A stretch of DNA of 7,800 nucleotides from an uncultured Pseudorhodoferax sp. (GTDB taxonomy: Bacteria > Pseudomonadota > Gammaproteobacteria > Burkholderiales > Burkholderiaceae). Below are positions 5,746 to 7,800 of the stretch, one piece after another. Position numbers and translations under genes: made by a program. Within the stretch, counting starts at the first letter, position 1; each line of letters opens with the position of its first letter. The stretch is from positions 1-7,800 of the forward strand of contig CAJYRH010000629.1 of NCBI GenBank assembly GCA_913776795.1. Reading direction: 5' to 3'. The notes below the pieces were generated by a model, which did no database searches, had not been told where the DNA came from, and saw only the letters and a program-made list of their open reading frames with translations.

Positions 5746-7800
5746 ATGGCCCATGCATTCGCGCGCACCCGCAAGAAATTCACCACCGCCTCTGGCAAGA
5801 CCGGCCAGTTCTACTCGCTGCCGGCACTGGCCAAGGAGTTTCCGCAGATCGCGCGGCTGCCCGTGTCCCTGCGCATCGTGCTCGAGTCCGTGTTGCGCAA
5901 CTGCGACGGCAAGCGCGTGGCCGAAGAGCACGTGCACCAGTTGGCCAACTGGGGGGCCAAGGCGGAACGCACCGACGAGATCCCGTTCGTGGTCTCGCGC
6001 GTGGTGCTGCAGGACTTCACCGGCGTGCCGCTGCTGGCCGACCTGGCCGCCATGCGCAGCGTGGCCGCGCGGCTGAACAAGCCGGTCGGCCGCATCGAGC
6101 CGCTGGTGCCGGTGGACCTCGTCGTCGACCACTCCATCATGGTCGACTACTACGGCCGCAAGGACGCGCTGGACCTCAACATGAAGCTCGAATTCCAGCG
6201 CAACCGCGAGCGCTACGAGTTCATGAAGTGGGGCATGCAGGCCTTCAAGACCTTCGGCGTCGTGCCGCCGGGCTTCGGCATCGTGCACCAGGTCAACCTC
6301 GAATACCTGGCGCGCGGCGTGCACAGGACGAAAGATGACGTCTACTACCCCGACAGCCTGGTCGGCACCGACAGCCACACCACCATGATCAACGGCATCG
6401 GCGTGGTGGCCTGGGGGGTGGGCGGCATCGAGGCCGAGGCCGCCATGCTCGGGCAACCTGTCTACTTCCTGACCCCTGACGTGGCCGGCTTCGAACTCAC
6501 GGGCCGGCTGCGTGAAGGCGTGACCGCCACCGACCTGGTGCTCACGGTGACCGAGATCCTGCGCCGCCACAAGGTGGTGGGCAAGTTCGTCGAGTTCTTC
6601 GGCGAGGGCACGCGCACGCTGGCCCTGCCCGACCGCGCCACCATCGGCAACATGGCGCCCGAGTACGGCGCCACCATGGGCTTCTTCCCGGTGGACGAGA
6701 AGACCATCGAATACTTCAAGGGCACGGGCCGCACCAAGGCCGAGATCGAGGCGTTCGAGGCCTACTTCCGCGCCCAGGGCATGTTCGGCGTGCCCCAGGC
6801 CGGCGAGATCGACTATTCGCAGGTGGTCAAGCTCGACCTGGGCGACGTGACGCCCAGCCTGGCAGGCCCCAAGCGCCCGCAGGACCGCATCGAGCTGGGC
6901 CAGGTGGCGAGCCAGTTCAAGAGCCTGTTCTCCAGGCCGTCGGCCGAGAACGGCTTCAACCAGCCGGCCGCCGTGCTCGGCACGCGCCACCAGGTGCGTG
7001 CCGACGACGAGCCCAAGCTCGACAAAGTGCCCCAGAACCCGCCCACGCCCAGCGGCGCCGACCGCCCCGTGATGGAGATGGAGGGCAACAAGCCCACGCT
7101 GGCCGCTGCCCAGGCCGAGGCGTCGGCCCCGACGAAGAAGGCGCCCGAGATCACGATTGGCAACGGCGACGTGCTGATCGCCGCAATCACCAGCTGCACC
7201 AACACCTCCAACCCCAGCGTGCTGCTGGCAGCCGGCCTGCTGGCCAAGAAGGCGGTGGAGGCGGGCCTGAAGGTGCAGCCGCACATCAAGACCTCGCTGG
7301 CGCCCGGCTCGCGCATCGTGACCGAGTACCTGACCGAAACGGGCCTGCTGCCCTACCTGGCCAAGCTCGGCTTCGCACTGGCCGGCTACGGCTGCACCAC
7401 CTGTATCGGCAACGCGGGCGACCTCACGCCCGAGCTCAACGAGGTCATCACCAGGAACGACCTGGTCTGCGCGGCCGTGCTCTCGGGCAACCGCAACTTC
7501 GAGGCGCGCATCCACCCCAACCTCAAGGCCAACTTCCTGGCCAGCCCGCCGCTGGTCGTGGCCTATGCGATCGCCGGCACGGTCACGCGCGACCTCATGA
7601 CCGAGCCGGTCGGCAAGGGCAAGGGTGGCAAGGACGTGTACCTGGGCGACATCTGGCCGACCAGCGAGGAGATCCACGCGCTGCTCAAGCACGCGATGAA
7701 CGGCAAGGCCTTCCGCGAGAACTACGCCAAGGTCAAGACCGAGCCCGGCAAGCTGTGGGAAAAGATCAAGGGCGTCGCCGGCGCCACCTACACCTGGCCG
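5746..7800 (+). CDS. acnA: Aconitate hydratase AcnA (3' end outside window)
   Basis: Aconitase interconverts citrate and isocitrate via cis-aconitate in the TCA and glyoxylate cycles, using a cytosolic [4Fe-4S] cluster. The 685 visible codons cover domains 1-3 of the AcnA/IRP1 type. Hallmarks in order are [51 protein letters not shown] (Asp209, His211), [11 protein letters not shown] (Cys484), [22 protein letters not shown] (Cys550, Cys553) and [12 protein letters not shown]. The cluster cysteines have the same 66- and 3-residue spacing as E. coli AcnA (435, 501, 504) but sit 49 residues later. The main cause is an insertion at about 418-468, rich in Pro, Ala and Lys. The N-terminus and overall pattern fit AcnA rather than AcnD, the Fe/S 2-methylcitrate dehydratase, or AcnB. 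About 250-280 C-terminal residues, the swivelling domain 4, lie beyond the right edge. Transcription diverges from the pilus operon. Confidence 0.96.
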   Translation, partial: MAHAFARTRKKFTTASGKTGQFYSLPALAKEFPQIARLPVSLRIVLESVLRNCDGKRVAEEHVHQLANWGAKAERTDEIPFVVSRVVLQDFTGVPLLADLAAMRSVAARLNKPVGRIEPLVPVDLVVDHSIMVDYYGRKDALDLNMKLEFQRNRERYEFMKWGMQAFKTFGVVPPGFGIVHQVNLEYLARGVHRTKDDVYYPDSLVGTDSHTTMINGIGVVAWGVGGIEAEAAMLGQPVYFLTPDVAGFELTGRLREGVTATDLVLTVTEILRRHKVVGKFVEFFGEGTRTLALPDRATIGNMAPEYGATMGFFPVDEKTIEYFKGTGRTKAEIEAFEAYFRAQGMFGVPQAGEIDYSQVVKLDLGDVTPSLAGPKRPQDRIELGQVASQFKSLFSRPSAENGFNQPAAVLGTRHQVRADDEPKLDKVPQNPPTPSGADRPVMEMEGNKPTLAAAQAEASAPTKKAPEITIGNGDVLIAAITSCTNTSNPSVLLAAGLLAKKAVEAGLKVQPHIKTSLAPGSRIVTEYLTETGLLPYLAKLGFALAGYGCTTCIGNAGDLTPELNEVITRNDLVCAAVLSGNRNFEARIHPNLKANFLASPPLVVAYAIAGTVTRDLMTEPVGKGKGGKDVYLGDIWPTSEEIHALLKHAMNGKAFRENYAKVKTEPGKLWEKIKGVAGATYTWP

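Noticed and set aside
5517..5798. N-terminal extension of the FimT-type protein by 94 codons
   Set aside because: It would overlap the acnA coding start, has no family resemblance, and would bury the prepilin leader, which must be at the N-terminus to be cleaved by PilD.
5530..7692. A 720-codon open frame on the minus strand, antisense to acnA and running into the intergenic region
   Set aside because: Its product is rich in His, Ala, Gly, Arg and Val with no recognisable domain, the typical mirror of a GC-rich gene. The plus strand here encodes a full set of aconitase motifs.
1..7800. Search for an undescribed multi-gene system, mobile element, CRISPR array or RNA gene
   Set aside because: All but the 229-bp intergenic region is accounted for by six genes of well-known families. 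I found no direct-repeat array, transposase, integrase, tRNA-like or rRNA-like sequence.

Overview
The window is about two-thirds a minus-strand type IV pilus minor-pilin operon and one-third a divergently transcribed aconitase gene on the plus strand. The very high G+C content, the strong GC bias at third codon positions, the gene order fimT-pilV-pilW-pilX-pilY1 and the extended form of AcnA all suggest a betaproteobacterium, most likely of the Burkholderiales/Comamonadaceae type. That placement is inferred from gene content and protein flavour. No rRNA gene or other phylogenetic marker is present.

Layout: positions 5516 down to 1 (minus strand) hold five tightly packed genes. These are a GspH/FimT-family minor pseudopilin (4977-5516), PilV (4342-4986), PilW (3515-4345), PilX (2757-3518) and the 5'-terminal three quarters of PilY1 (1-2745, running off the left edge). 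Adjacent genes overlap by 10, 4 and 4 nt, and the last pair is separated by 11 nt (8 nt if the first of two ATGs is used), so the set is almost certainly one translationally coupled transcript. Positions 5517-5745 are a 229-bp divergent intergenic region with an imperfect inverted repeat. Positions 5746-7800 encode the first 685 residues of AcnA, which continues past the right edge.

Function: the four small proteins each begin with a type III prepilin leader (cleaved after Gly by PilD) and a hydrophobic N-terminal helix. In the known systems they assemble as a priming complex, with PilY1 at or near the pilus tip, that starts pilus polymerisation. PilY1 has a Sec signal peptide, a von Willebrand factor A domain with an intact MIDAS motif, and a C-terminal beta-propeller with a DxDxNxxxD calcium loop. 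A major pilin gene often follows pilY1 in such operons, but that would lie outside the window. AcnA interconverts citrate and isocitrate; its three [4Fe-4S] cysteines are present. It has no obvious functional link to the pilus genes beyond sharing the divergent intergenic region.

I saw no mobile element, CRISPR array, tRNA, rRNA, or anything that looks like an undescribed multi-gene system. The region reads as ordinary core genome, and the findings are correspondingly modest.
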